Positions 1-7,345 of a stretch of DNA of 12,681 nt are shown piece after piece. A program made the translations under genes and the position numbers. The stretch is from JANMZO01 sp031383405 (GTDB lineage Bacteria > Actinomycetota > Acidimicrobiia > Acidimicrobiales > JANYDT01). Where the stretch lies: NCBI GenBank assembly GCA_031383405.1, contig JANMZO010000434.1:1-12681 (forward strand). The letters run 5' to 3'. A model generated the notes under the pieces. It did no database searches. It worked only from the letters and a program-made list of their open reading frames with translations, and was not told where the DNA came from. Each line of letters begins with the position of its first letter. Positions within the stretch are counted from its first letter, which is position 1.

Positions 1-9
1 GTCGTTGGT

Positions 10-1347
10 ATGAGTGCGAGCGACGTGATGCGGGTGATGGTGTGGAAGGAGATGACCGCGGCGCAACGGACGCAGTTGCTGGGCCGGGGTATCGGCGAGA
101 TCTTCAGCCCGACCCTCAAAGCGAACATCGGCAAGATCATCGACGACGTGCGCGAACACGGTGATGAAGCGGTGTGCCGGGCATTGCGCGACTTCGACCA
201 CGTCAGCGTTGAACCCGATCGGCTCCGGGTGACCGACGAGGAGTTCGACCGGGCCCGGCTGTCCCTGGCCGCTCCGGTCACCAACGCAATCCGCGACATG
301 ATCGATCACATCCGACGCTTCAATGAGCAGGTCATGCAGCGCAAGGCGCAGGACTGGTGGTTCGAAAGCGAGCCCGGCCTCCTGGTAGGGGAAAAGACGA
401 CCGCGATCCACTCGGCCGGCCTGTTCTGCCCGAGTGGCAAGGCGAGCTATCCGAGCGTGCTCGCTCAGATCGGCACGCCCGCGGTCGTCGCGGGGGTACC
501 GACGCGGGTCGTGATCACGCCACCCCTCCCCGGTTCCGGCACGGGTGAAGTCGACGCGGCCACACTCGTGGTGGCCGATGAACTTGGTCTTCGAGACGTG
601 TTCCGTGTCAACGGCCCGGCCGGTGTCGCTGCCGTCGCCTTTGGTACGCAGACAATTCCAAAGGTGGTGAAGGTGGTCGGTCCGGGTTCGCCCGCGGTCA
701 CCTGTGCGCAGATCGAAGTGCAGCGTTACGGATGCTCGACGATGATGCTGCTCGGTCCGACGGAGTCGCTCATCCTGGCCGACTCCACCGCCGATCCGGT
801 CCGACTCGCGGCTGACCTTCTCAACGAAGCCGAGCACGGCACCGATTCGACGTCGGTCCTCGTCACGACCGACCGCAAACTGGTGATCGCTGCCCAGGTC
901 GAGTTGGCCCGCCAGATAGCCCTGCTACCCGACCAGCGGCGCGAAGCGGCCGCGGCTTCGCTTGGCGTCAACGGTGGATGCGTGCTCGTCGACTCGATCG
1001 AAGAAGGTGCCGCGGTCGCGAACGCGTTTGGCGCCGAACATCTGCAACTCGTGACGGTCGACAACCACGCCACTCTTCAACTCATTCACACTGCGGGTGA
1101 AGTTCTTCTCGGACAGGACACCACGTTTTCGATGGCGAACTTCATTATCGGTTGCCCAGCCTCTCTCCCAACGAGCGGGTTCGCCAGTTCGGCGAGCGGG
1201 GTAACGGCGGAAGCGTTTCTCAAACGTACCGCTGTCGCGCATGCGGACAACGTGGCTATGCGCCGCTCGGCACAGAGCGTGATTGCACTCGCGGACCACG
1301 AAGGCTTTCCGGCTCACGCGAACGCAGTCAGGATCAGGCTGGGCTGA
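10..1347 (+). CDS. hisD: Histidinol dehydrogenase family protein (divergent HisD paralogue)
   Basis: A 445-residue protein that aligns along its length with HisD, the NAD-dependent zinc enzyme that oxidises histidinol to histidine. The dinucleotide region (GLFCPSGKASYPSVLAQ, residues 137-153), GPGSPAVT (224-231) and AEHGTDS (274-280) are recognisable. Compared from memory with E. coli HisD, the catalytic pair E326-H327 is kept as E343-H344, E414 as E431, and zinc ligands H262 and H419 as H276 and H436. Zinc ligands Q259 and D360 are instead E273 and N377, and substrate-contacting H367 is A384. Spacing through the last block is gap-free, so these are real substitutions. The family also contains dehydrogenases for other alcohols, such as the sulfopropanediol dehydrogenase HpsN, and no other his gene is nearby. 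The true substrate may therefore not be histidinol. The hisD symbol is family-level only. The frame is open to the left edge; M1 (base 10), M7 and M10 are all possible starts. Confidence 0.85.
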   Translation: MSASDVMRVMVWKEMTAAQRTQLLGRGIGEIFSPTLKANIGKIIDDVREHGDEAVCRALRDFDHVSVEPDRLRVTDEEFDRARLSLAAPVTNAIRDMIDHIRRFNEQVMQRKAQDWWFESEPGLLVGEKTTAIHSAGLFCPSGKASYPSVLAQIGTPAVVAGVPTRVVITPPLPGSGTGEVDAATLVVADELGLRDVFRVNGPAGVAAVAFGTQTIPKVVKVVGPGSPAVTCAQIEVQRYGCSTMMLLGPTESLILADSTADPVRLAADLLNEAEHGTDSTSVLVTTDRKLVIAAQVELARQIALLPDQRREAAAASLGVNGGCVLVDSIEEGAAVANAFGAEHLQLVTVDNHATLQLIHTAGEVLLGQDTTFSMANFIIGCPASLPTSGFASSASGVTAEAFLKRTAVAHADNVAMRRSAQSVIALADHEGFPAHANAVRIRLG

Positions 1348-1379
1348 GCTCCGGCCCGCCTTTGAACCGATCGGGACTG

Positions 1380-2114
1380 CTACGAAACCTGACAGCGTGA
1401 CCCGAAGACCTCGTCGAACAGGTCACGCATTGCCGCCCATGAACGCACGTCGGTCGGCTCGTGGTACTCGATCCCCGGAAGGCCGGCCAGCGAGGCCGTT
1501 GGGTTGGTGAAGCTGTGTTTCGCACCCCCGTAGACGTTCATACGCCAGTCGACTCCGGCGTTGCGCATCTCCTGCTCGAACGCAGTGCGCTGCTCCACGG
1601 GGATCATGGGATCGTCGGCGCCGATGCACGTCAGCACCTTGGCCTTCACAACTCCGGCAGCGGCGACCGCGGCCGTTCCCAAGCCGGAGTGGAACCCAAC
1701 GACCGCGGCAAGGTCGGCTCCCGACCGGGCCAGCTCGAGAACCATCGTTCCTCCGAAGCAATAGCCGATCGCTGCGACTTTCGAGGGATTGGTCTCCGGC
1801 TGCGCCAGCAGCACCGCGAGCCCGGCGTTTCCGAGAGCCCGGGTTCCTTCGGGGTTACCCATCAGCCCACCGAGGCGCGCCATCATCTGTGTGCGATCAG
1901 ACAGGACGGCTCCGCCGCCGTGGTAGTCGAGTGCAAACGCGATGTACCCCGCCTCAGCCAGCCGCCTGGCCTTTTCCCGGGTGACGTCGGACAGTCCTGG
2001 ACCTTCGTGACAGACGAGTACCCCCGGACGTTGTCCCGCCACGGTGTCGTCGACGGCCAGCGTGCCGATGTGCGTGGTTCCGTCGATGTCGTAGCTGATG
2101 TTCTCGATGCGCAT
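1380..2114 (-). CDS. Dienelactone hydrolase family protein
   Basis: A 244-residue alpha/beta hydrolase of the dienelactone hydrolase (DLH) family, whose members hydrolyse lactones and esters with a Cys-Asp-His triad. The nucleophile elbow is GYCFGG with C119, the acid is D168 in GADDPMIP, and the histidine is H200 in GGAKHSF. The HEGPG stretch with E37 matches the glutamate that partners the cysteine in DLH. Length is typical for the family, and no signal peptide is seen, so it is probably cytoplasmic. The start at 2114 (MRIENIS) is chosen over an in-frame ATG at 2147 because AAGGAGA sits 4-5 nt before it. The gene ends 32 bases from the convergent HisD-like gene and is divergent from thrB. 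True dienelactone (chlorocatechol pathway) activity is not implied, as many DLH-family members act on other esters. Confidence 0.9.
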   Translation of the reverse strand: MRIENISYDIDGTTHIGTLAVDDTVAGQRPGVLVCHEGPGLSDVTREKARRLAEAGYIAFALDYHGGGAVLSDRTQMMARLGGLMGNPEGTRALGNAGLAVLLAQPETNPSKVAAIGYCFGGTMVLELARSGADLAAVVGFHSGLGTAAVAAAGVVKAKVLTCIGADDPMIPVEQRTAFEQEMRNAGVDWRMNVYGGAKHSFTNPTASLAGLPGIEYHEPTDVRSWAAMRDLFDEVFGSRCQVS

Positions 2115-2118
2115 TGAT

Positions 2119-2125
2119 TCTCCTT
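2119..2125 (-). promoter_or_regulatory. Ribosome binding site fixing the DLH start
   Basis: Read on the minus strand, AAGGAGA lies 4 nt before the ATG at 2114. It is a near-perfect anti-SD match. It selects the 244-residue form over a form 11 residues longer that starts at 2147 and has no comparable site. Confidence 0.8.
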
Positions 2126-2213
2126 GGCTTAGAAGGAAAACGTACACCGCCCACCCTTGACCAGAGCGAAATGAACGGGCGACCGGTAATCTTCGGGCAG
2201 ACTCTTCGCCGTT

Positions 2214-3065
2214 ATGCGTGCCCGGGTCCCAGCCTCAACCGCCAATCTCGGACCCGGATTCGACACCCTTGCCATCGCTCTGTCGCGGCGAACGGACGTC
2301 ACGATCGAACCGGCCGATGAACTCTGTGGGTCGACGACGGGGGAGGGTTCGCAGTACCCGCTCGATGAGCATCATCTGGCCGTTCGTATCGTCAGGGACA
2401 TTCTCGGCCATACCCGGGTGCGGATCACGATCGACAGCGATATTCCGGTGTCGCGAGGGCTGGGTTCGTCGGCTGCGTTGAGTGTTGCCGTCGCCGCAGC
2501 TGTCGGGCACGCCGATCCCATGTCGTATGTCGCGCTCCTCGAAGGCCATGCGGACAACGCGGCCGCAGCGGTTCTCGGTGGATTCGTGACGGCGGCGATC
2601 GTCGGCAACCGGGTCTACGCCGAACGACTTCCGCTCGATCCCGAACTGACGTTTGTCGCGGTGGTTCCCGAACGGCACCTGGCCACCACAGCAGCCCGAG
2701 GAACGCTTCCCCGGCAGATCCCCTTTGACGACGCGGTGACCAACCTTGGACGCATGGGTCTGCTGATCGCAGGAATGGCCGATCACCGAAAACTGGTCGC
2801 CCTGGCCGGATCTGACCGTTTGCATCAGCCGTACCGCACGCCGCTCTTCCCTGAGTCCGTGAGTCTGCTGAACGCCTTGGTCGATGCAGGAGCGTTGACC
2901 TCGTTCTGGTCGGGCGCCGGCCCCACTCTGCTCGGCGTGTGTCAACGGTCGAAGGTGCACGATGTGTGCGTGGCCGGTCAGGCCGCACTGACCGCATGCA
3001 ACCTTCGTGGAAAGGCCTACCCTCTCGACGCCAAGTCGACCGGGCTCGAACTCAGTGAGTCGTAG
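2214..3065 (+). CDS. thrB: Homoserine kinase (GHMP kinase family)
   Basis: ThrB phosphorylates homoserine to O-phosphohomoserine with ATP, the step before threonine synthase. All GHMP-kinase signatures are present in order. The N-terminal VPASTANLGPGFD (residues 5-17) is followed by the ATP-binding glycine-rich loop SRGLGSSAA (80-88). Next come the homoserine kinase block GHADNAAAAVLGGF (111-124), DRLHQPYR (201-208) and the C-terminal FWSGAGPTLLG (231-241). At 283 residues it is slightly shorter than the usual ~300. The start is natural because the VPASTANLGPGFD block normally begins within a few residues of the N-terminus. No good Shine-Dalgarno is visible and there is only a 13-nt stretch after the nearest TA-rich hexamer. 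The usual partners hom and thrC are not in this window, so the gene stands alone here. Confidence 0.93.
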   Translation: MRARVPASTANLGPGFDTLAIALSRRTDVTIEPADELCGSTTGEGSQYPLDEHHLAVRIVRDILGHTRVRITIDSDIPVSRGLGSSAALSVAVAAAVGHADPMSYVALLEGHADNAAAAVLGGFVTAAIVGNRVYAERLPLDPELTFVAVVPERHLATTAARGTLPRQIPFDDAVTNLGRMGLLIAGMADHRKLVALAGSDRLHQPYRTPLFPESVSLLNALVDAGALTSFWSGAGPTLLGVCQRSKVHDVCVAGQAALTACNLRGKAYPLDAKSTGLELSES

Positions 3066-3084
3066 AGCGCCCGGCTAGGCGCTC
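3065..3084 (+). terminator. Possible hairpin terminator after thrB
   Basis: Perfect 7-bp inverted repeat GAGCGCC / GGCGCTC with a 6-nt loop, beginning at the last base of the thrB stop codon. There is no U-run after it, so it is not a classical intrinsic terminator. It could slow RNA polymerase or protect the 3' end, and it lies just before the rimO promoter hexamer. Confidence 0.35.
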
Positions 3085-3092
3085 GAGCGGGC

Positions 3093-3098
3093 TAGCGT
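3093..3098 (+). promoter_or_regulatory. Leaderless -10 element of rimO (TAGCGT)
   Basis: TAGCGT fits the actinobacterial -10 pattern TANNNT and ends exactly 7 nt before the rimO ATG, so transcription would start at or next to the A of the ATG. No Shine-Dalgarno precedes rimO. A -35 box is not evident. Confidence 0.6.
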
Positions 3099-3105
3099 TA
3101 GCGCC

Positions 3106-4449
3106 ATGTCGCAGCGGTATTGGGTCGAAACGCTCGGCTGTCCGAAGAACCAGGTCGATTCCGAGAAACTGATCGGCACACTGTTGGCCGACGGGATGGA
3201 AGCGGCCGAATCCGCTCAGTCGGCCGACCTGGTCGTAGTGAACACGTGCGCGTTCATCGAAGCGGCCCGTCAGGAGTCGATTGACACGGTCCTTTCGCTG
3301 AGCGACAAACGCAAGGCGGGTGCCCGTGTCGTCGTCACGGGATGTATGGCGGAGCGCTACGGGAGCGAACTGGCCGAAGCGCTCCCTGAAGCCGATGCGG
3401 TCGTCGGGTTTGGCGTCCCCGTTCAGCTTTTGCCGAACACGGGTTCGAGCCGGCTCGCGACGTCGGGTGCCGCTGTCGACCGCGCCACACCGGTAAGTCT
3501 TGGGCGGAAGCCCTCCCGCTCAGGCGCTCGGGTCGAACCTCCGTTGCCTTCTCTCGACCTGTTGAATCTGCCGAGACCAAAAAGTTCTGCGCCCTGGGCC
3601 TACGTGAAGATCGCCGAAGGGTGTGACCGCAACTGTGGGTTCTGCGCGATACCGTCGTTTCGCGGTCCCCAACGTTCACGCGACGTGGCCCAGATCCTCG
3701 ATGAGGTCGACGCGCTTGAGGTTCATGAAGTCGTCCTCGTTGCCCAGGACCTCGCGTCGTATGGCAAAGACCGACCCAAGGAACTCGGCGCCGGTGCGAT
3801 TGTCGACCTGGTGGCGGAGGTGGCGAAGAAGGTGCGCCGCACGCGCCTCCTGTATCTGTACCCGAGTGACCTGAGCAACGCACTGGTGGATACCATGCTG
3901 GCCACAGGCGTACCGTACTTCGACCTGTCGTTGCAGCATGTGTCGAAGCCGCTGTTGCGAAAGATGCGCCGGTGGGGCGACGGTGACCGCTTCCTTCGCC
4001 GCATCGAAGACATTCGTAAGCGCGCAGGTGATGCTGCGTTCCGGTCCAACTTCATTGTCGGTTATCCGGGAGAAACCGAGGACGATCACGATCAGCTTCT
4101 GTCATTCGTGCGAAACGCCGACCTCGACTGGTGCGGTTTCTTCGAGTACTCACCGGAAGAAGGTACGTACGCATATGATCTTGAAGGGCGCGTTCCCGAA
4201 TCATTGGTTCGCGAGCGAATGGGTGAACTCACCGAACTACAGGACCGGATCACCGCGCGTAAACGCGATGCGCTCATTGGATCGACCGTGGAGGTCCTTG
4301 TCGATGAGATCGGTGTGGCGCGCTCGGTGCGAGAGGCCCCGGAAATCGACGGTGTGATTCATGTCCCGACGTCGCTCGCGCCGGGTAGCTTCGCCGACGT
4401 CCGGATCGTTGGTGCGATGGGCCCCGACTGCTCAGCGGAACTAGCATGA
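3106..4449 (+). CDS. rimO: Ribosomal protein S12 methylthiotransferase RimO
   Basis: A 447-residue radical-SAM methylthiotransferase that adds a methylthio group to a conserved aspartate of ribosomal protein S12. The N-terminal MTTase domain carries its three cluster-binding cysteines: C12 in ETLGCPKNQVDSE, C48 in VVNTCAF and C80 in VTGCMAERYG. The radical-SAM CxxxCxxC is C173, C177, C180 in EGCDRNCGFCAIPSFRG. The GCPKNxVDSE signature separates RimO from its relative MiaB. Further blocks are SLQHVSKPLLRKMRR and NFIVGYPGETEDD, and a C-terminal TRAM-like domain follows. The linker between the two Fe-S domains (about residues 111-162) is rather long and Ser/Arg/Pro-rich. The stop overlaps the pgsA start (ATGA), so the two genes form an operon. 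The gene appears to be read from a leaderless promoter. Confidence 0.96.
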   Translation: MSQRYWVETLGCPKNQVDSEKLIGTLLADGMEAAESAQSADLVVVNTCAFIEAARQESIDTVLSLSDKRKAGARVVVTGCMAERYGSELAEALPEADAVVGFGVPVQLLPNTGSSRLATSGAAVDRATPVSLGRKPSRSGARVEPPLPSLDLLNLPRPKSSAPWAYVKIAEGCDRNCGFCAIPSFRGPQRSRDVAQILDEVDALEVHEVVLVAQDLASYGKDRPKELGAGAIVDLVAEVAKKVRRTRLLYLYPSDLSNALVDTMLATGVPYFDLSLQHVSKPLLRKMRRWGDGDRFLRRIEDIRKRAGDAAFRSNFIVGYPGETEDDHDQLLSFVRNADLDWCGFFEYSPEEGTYAYDLEGRVPESLVRERMGELTELQDRITARKRDALIGSTVEVLVDEIGVARSVREAPEIDGVIHVPTSLAPGSFADVRIVGAMGPDCSAELA

Positions 4450-5006
4450 CCCGCGCCGAACCACCCATCAGCTCCCACGCCTACCTCACTCCGGCCAACG
4501 GGATGACCGTTCTCCGGATGCTCGTTACTCCGGTGATGCTGCTGCTCATCACCGACCAGCAAACTGCCGCTGTCACGTGCGGCCTGTGGTTGGTGCTCTG
4601 TTCCACGGACTTCATCGACGGAGCACTGGCGCGGCGTTACGGAGTCACAAGTTCCGGGGCGTTTCTCGACCCACTGGCCGACAAACTCCTGGTCCTCGGC
4701 GCAATGGCTGTCCTTGTGACCCAGCATTACTTCTGGTTGTTGCCGGTACTGATCATCGCTGTCCGCGAAATTGGTATGAGCGTGTACCGGTCGGTTGCAA
4801 GTACCAAGGGTGTTTCCATTCCGGCCCGCAAGTCAGCGAAGGTGAAAACGTTCCTTCAACAACTGAGCGTTGCGTTCGCGCTTATGCCCTGGGTCGGCGT
4901 TGACTATCCGGAGGTGGCGAGAGTCCTGCTGATCGTGGCCACGATCCTCACCGTGACGACGGGCCTGCAGTACTTCCGCGACGCGAGGGCCCGTCAGTTC
5001 AGGTGA
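4446..5006 (+). CDS. pgsA: CDP-diacylglycerol-glycerol-3-phosphate 3-phosphatidyltransferase
   Basis: A 186-residue membrane enzyme of the CDP-alcohol phosphatidyltransferase family. PgsA makes phosphatidylglycerol phosphate from CDP-diacylglycerol and glycerol 3-phosphate. The catalytic, metal-binding motif is complete: D55-xx-D58-G59-xx-A62-R63, then G71-xxx-D75-xxx-D79 (the stretch DGALARRYG...GAFLDPLADK). Hydrophobic helices flank it (roughly residues 21-37, 40-54, 80-108 and 145-172), as expected for this six-helix family. The ATG overlaps the rimO TGA by 4 nt, so translation is probably coupled. The rimO-pgsA pair upstream of cinA and recA is a conserved arrangement, which favours PgsA over other CDP-alcohol transferases such as phosphatidylinositol phosphate synthase. 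Sequence alone does not fully exclude those. Confidence 0.9.
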   Translation: MTRAEPPISSHAYLTPANGMTVLRMLVTPVMLLLITDQQTAAVTCGLWLVLCSTDFIDGALARRYGVTSSGAFLDPLADKLLVLGAMAVLVTQHYFWLLPVLIIAVREIGMSVYRSVASTKGVSIPARKSAKVKTFLQQLSVAFALMPWVGVDYPEVARVLLIVATILTVTTGLQYFRDARARQFR

Positions 5007-5097
5007 GTGACGCTCGGGAAGCTTTCGCGCTGCGTAGCTGATTTGCCCTCGCCGACCGGCATCGCCGGAAACTACGATTCGGCCAGCCTGCGAGGGG

Positions 5098-5103
5098 TAG
5101 GAT
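5098..5103 (+). promoter_or_regulatory. Leaderless -10 element of the MFS gene (TAGGAT)
   Basis: TAGGAT matches TANNNT and ends exactly 7 nt before the GTG start at 5111. A second similar hexamer, TACGAT, lies at 5073-5078 and could serve a leadered transcript. The 104-base gap after pgsA supports a separate promoter here. No clear -35 is seen. Confidence 0.55.
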
Positions 5104-5110
5104 TGAGCAG

Positions 5111-6454
5111 GTGACGCCACCCCCGGAAACGAGCGAACGCTCTCGGGGGAAACCATCTCCGGACACTTCGTCTCCCGTGCGTCGGCCATCGTCGAGCCCG
5201 CTCACCGTCCTTCGACACCGGGCCTTCACCACGCTGTGGAGTGCGAGCGTAGTATCGGATACTGGGACGTGGATGCAGGCCATCACCGTCGGCGTCCTGG
5301 TGGCCAGGTTGACCGGGAAGGCCTCCTCAACCGGCTTGGTCGGCGTGGCGGCGTTCGCGACGCAGGGGATTGGAAGTCCGATCGGTGGAGTGCTCGCCGA
5401 CCGGTTCGATCGTCGGAAGATGTTCATGGGGGCGCTGTTTCTGCAGACAACCATCACGCTCGTGCTTGCGCTGGTGTTGCGCGACAGGGCCCCGGCGGTG
5501 GGATTACTGGCTGCGCTCATCGCGTTGCAGGGCCTCGCGGGCGCATTCGGCATGCCGGCCGCCCAGTCGCTCATGCCGTCGTTGGTCCCGCGGGAAGACC
5601 TGCTGAAAGCCGTTGGGCTGGGTGCGGTTTCGTGGAACTCCGGCCGCATTTTCGGGGCCGGTCTCGCCGCACTGCTCGGGCTGTGGCTTACCCCACCTTG
5701 GATCGTCGGCATAAACGCGGCGACGTTTGCCTTCATGCTGGTTGCACTCTCGACGATCCGAGGTGACTACCGTGCGCCCCAAGATGCCAACCGGGGCTCG
5801 TTCCTGGCCCAACTCCTCACCGGCCGACGGATCCTCTGGGCCACCCCCGGTTGCCGGTGGGCGTTGTGCGCAATGGTGTTTTTGCAACTCACCCTCGTGC
5901 CGTGGGTCGGGCTTATCCCGATTTTCGCCCAGGAGCGACTGCACGGCACGCGCGGCTTGGCCAGCATGGTCACGACCATCCAAGGGGCCGGGGCGATCAT
6001 CGGGGCCGGGTTCGCCGCGTGGCTCGTCGCCACGGTTGGCCGGGCCCGGTCCGTGGTGTGGTCGGCCCTGGTGAGTTCGTTGGCCCTGCTCGGGTACTCA
6101 CAGTCGACGAATCGATGGGTGGCGTTCCCCTTCGTGTTCGTGTTGGCTATGGCGAGCATAGGACTGTTCGTGTCGATCGGTGCCATCATGCAGCGTGATG
6201 CGCCCGAACATGCCCGGGCCCGCGTTGTTTCGATCCAGTCAGCGACCCTTGGCGTGTGTTACGGCATCGGCGTCCTGACGGCCGGGCGACTGTCTGATCG
6301 TTTCGGGCTGGCGGTCGTGCATGCAGTCTGCGCAGTGGTGTTCGGCGGGGGCGTTGTTGCCTCGGCCTACTTCATGCGGACCGCCTGGGAGGTCGTCGGC
6401 CGGGGCGATCACGCGTCGCTACGCGCACAACGAGCAGCAACGGCTCGACCCTGA
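5111..6454 (+). CDS. MFS transporter (MFS_3 / EntS-like exporter)
   Basis: A 447-residue major facilitator with about 12 hydrophobic segments. The first ~30 residues are Ser/Pro-rich and look disordered. SDTGTWMQ (49-56) and the MFS motif-A block GVLADRFDRRK (93-103) place it in the MFS_3/DUF894 group, which includes the enterobactin exporter EntS and macrolide exporters. A second weaker motif A (GRLSDRFG) follows in the C-terminal half, as expected for the internal duplication. It acts in the cytoplasmic membrane, probably as a proton-driven exporter; the substrate cannot be read from sequence. The start is GTG at 5111, supported by the leaderless -10 hexamer. It is co-directional with pgsA but separated by 104 bases, and converges on a membrane protein gene 26 bases away. 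It interrupts the usual pgsA-cinA neighbourhood. Confidence 0.88.
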   Translation: MTPPPETSERSRGKPSPDTSSPVRRPSSSPLTVLRHRAFTTLWSASVVSDTGTWMQAITVGVLVARLTGKASSTGLVGVAAFATQGIGSPIGGVLADRFDRRKMFMGALFLQTTITLVLALVLRDRAPAVGLLAALIALQGLAGAFGMPAAQSLMPSLVPREDLLKAVGLGAVSWNSGRIFGAGLAALLGLWLTPPWIVGINAATFAFMLVALSTIRGDYRAPQDANRGSFLAQLLTGRRILWATPGCRWALCAMVFLQLTLVPWVGLIPIFAQERLHGTRGLASMVTTIQGAGAIIGAGFAAWLVATVGRARSVVWSALVSSLALLGYSQSTNRWVAFPFVFVLAMASIGLFVSIGAIMQRDAPEHARARVVSIQSATLGVCYGIGVLTAGRLSDRFGLAVVHAVCAVVFGGGVVASAYFMRTAWEVVGRGDHASLRAQRAATARP

Positions 6455-6480
6455 CGGGTCAGATCCGTGTTTACCCGGCT

Positions 6481-7068
6481 TTAGCGCTTCTTGGCTTTGG
6501 GCGGCGTGTACCGCTTCGAGGCCGGAGCGATGATGCGACCGGTTGAATCCTCCGTGACCGTGGTGCCCGACTTCTTGGCTTTGCGGTCAAGCGTGGCGCG
6601 ACGCTTCGGATCGACGCCGAAGTCGCCGCTTGCGGCCTTCGCCTCGGTCAGTTTGCGGCGGTCTCCGCTGATGCGGAAGCTCAGCCACATCATGAGAGCG
6701 AGGAGCGGTACCGATGGGAGGAAGTAGCCCGAGGAACGGGCCGGTCCTTCCACTACCGGGATGTACACGCACAGAAGACCACCGAGGCTGGCGGCGAGAC
6801 GGTTCGTTTTGAAGGCCAGGGCGACGAAGAGTGCCACCGCGCCGAGCAGCACGGCCAGCTTCCAAATCGGAGCGACCGAGTAGCTCTTCGGCGGGTTGAA
6901 GTGGAAGAACGTCATGTAAATCGACGCCCACGCCGCTAATCCGAAGCAGATCTTGCGCTCCTTGGGTTGGAGTGCGTTGATCGACTTGCTCTCTTCCCGG
7001 GAGAGATAAACGCGGGGCCGGATCGTGCGCGCGGGTTTCGGGGTCTTGGTGCGGTTGAAGAGTGCCAC
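6481..7068 (-). CDS. Four-helix membrane protein of unknown function
   Basis: I do not recognise a function. The 195-residue product has a basic N-terminus (residues 1-38) and four hydrophobic segments at roughly 40-57, 69-87, 91-107 and 115-132. A charged, lysine-rich cytosolic-type tail of about 60 residues ends RYTPPKAKKR. Even residue numbers and basic ends suggest that both termini face the cytoplasm. No catalytic motif is visible. The start is GTG at 7068, supported by TATCCT ending 7 nt before it on the minus strand; there is no Shine-Dalgarno. It converges on the MFS gene and is divergent from cinA across the repeat-bearing intergenic region. The absence of in-frame stops and the strong hydrophobic pattern make it a real gene. 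Confidence 0.8.
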   Translation of the reverse strand: MALFNRTKTPKPARTIRPRVYLSREESKSINALQPKERKICFGLAAWASIYMTFFHFNPPKSYSVAPIWKLAVLLGAVALFVALAFKTNRLAASLGGLLCVYIPVVEGPARSSGYFLPSVPLLALMMWLSFRISGDRRKLTEAKAASGDFGVDPKRRATLDRKAKKSGTTVTEDSTGRIIAPASKRYTPPKAKKR

Positions 7069-7075
7069 GGGTCAA

Positions 7076-7081
7076 AGGATA
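7076..7081 (-). promoter_or_regulatory. Leaderless -10 element of the four-helix protein gene (TATCCT)
   Basis: On the minus strand TATCCT is followed by exactly 7 nt (TTGACCC) and then the GTG start at 7068. The geometry is the same as for rimO, the MFS gene, capA and the 69-residue protein. Confidence 0.55.
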
Positions 7082-7131
7082 CGGCCATATCTGGTGATCC
7101 GATTCTGCCCGCCTCGACCGAACCCCCCAAC

Positions 7132-7164
7132 CTCCAGGTTTATGCGGCCAGCTCCACGTTTATG
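7132..7164 (+). repeat. Short degenerate direct repeat next to the 62-bp repeat
   Basis: CTCCAGGTTTATG (7132-7144) and CTCCACGTTTATG (7152-7164) match at 12 of 13 bases with a 20-bp period. The second one runs into the left arm of the first 62-bp repeat copy. They may be decayed pieces of the same element. Confidence 0.6.
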
Positions 7165-7270
7165 TCCACGTTTGAGCACGTATGCGATGTGAACTGTGGA
7201 CATGAACGTCCAGTTCGAGCTTTATGTCCACGTTTGAGCACGTATGCGATGCGAACTGTGGACATGAACG
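7159..7270 (+). repeat. 62-bp tandem repeat of stem-loops (two copies)
   Basis: The 50 bases at 7159-7208 recur at 7221-7270 with one difference (T7190 versus C7252), giving a 62-bp period. Each copy contains the inverted pair ATGTCCAC / GTGGACAT (7162-7169 with 7196-7203; 7224-7231 with 7258-7265) around a 26-nt loop. In copy 1 the stem extends to 14 bp as RNA, with one U-G wobble. The right arm of copy 1 can also pair with the left arm of copy 2, so alternative folds compete. The period is not a multiple of three and no convincing ORF covers it, so it is not a protein repeat. It fills the divergent region between the four-helix protein gene and cinA. It could be an operator array, an untranslated RNA structure, or a REP- or MITE-like intergenic repeat. 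Confidence 0.9.
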
Positions 7271-7345
7271 CCCAAGGTCGAGTTTGCCCCGCCCGATGAC
7301 GCAGGTCGCCGCGCCGGATCGCAGTTTGTGTGGAAGCATCGGTTG

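Noticed and set aside
2157..2192. Promoter for thrB: TTGACC (2157) with TAATCT (2187)
   Set aside because: The spacer of 24 bp is too long; TAATCT alone could be a -10 but no -35 fits.
2235..2960. Long minus-strand ORFs opposite thrB, and similar ones opposite the HisD-like gene, rimO, MFS, cinA and recA
   Set aside because: Low-complexity Arg/Ser/Pro/Gly-rich translations typical of antisense frames in GC-rich DNA, with no motifs, and fully covered by well-supported genes.
6447..6478. Terminator between the convergent MFS and four-helix genes
   Set aside because: Only 5-bp stems (GACCC/GGGTC, CGGGT/ACCCG), overlapping the stop codon, without a T-run.
7204..7216. LexA-like dyad GAAC-N5-GTTC before cinA
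   Set aside because: The spacer is 5, not 4, and the site is part of the repeat unit; it is not an SOS box by the recA pattern.
7159..7270. CRISPR array
   Set aside because: Only two copies with a 12-base gap between near-identical 50-mers, the gap is not a spacer-sized unique sequence, and no cas genes are present.
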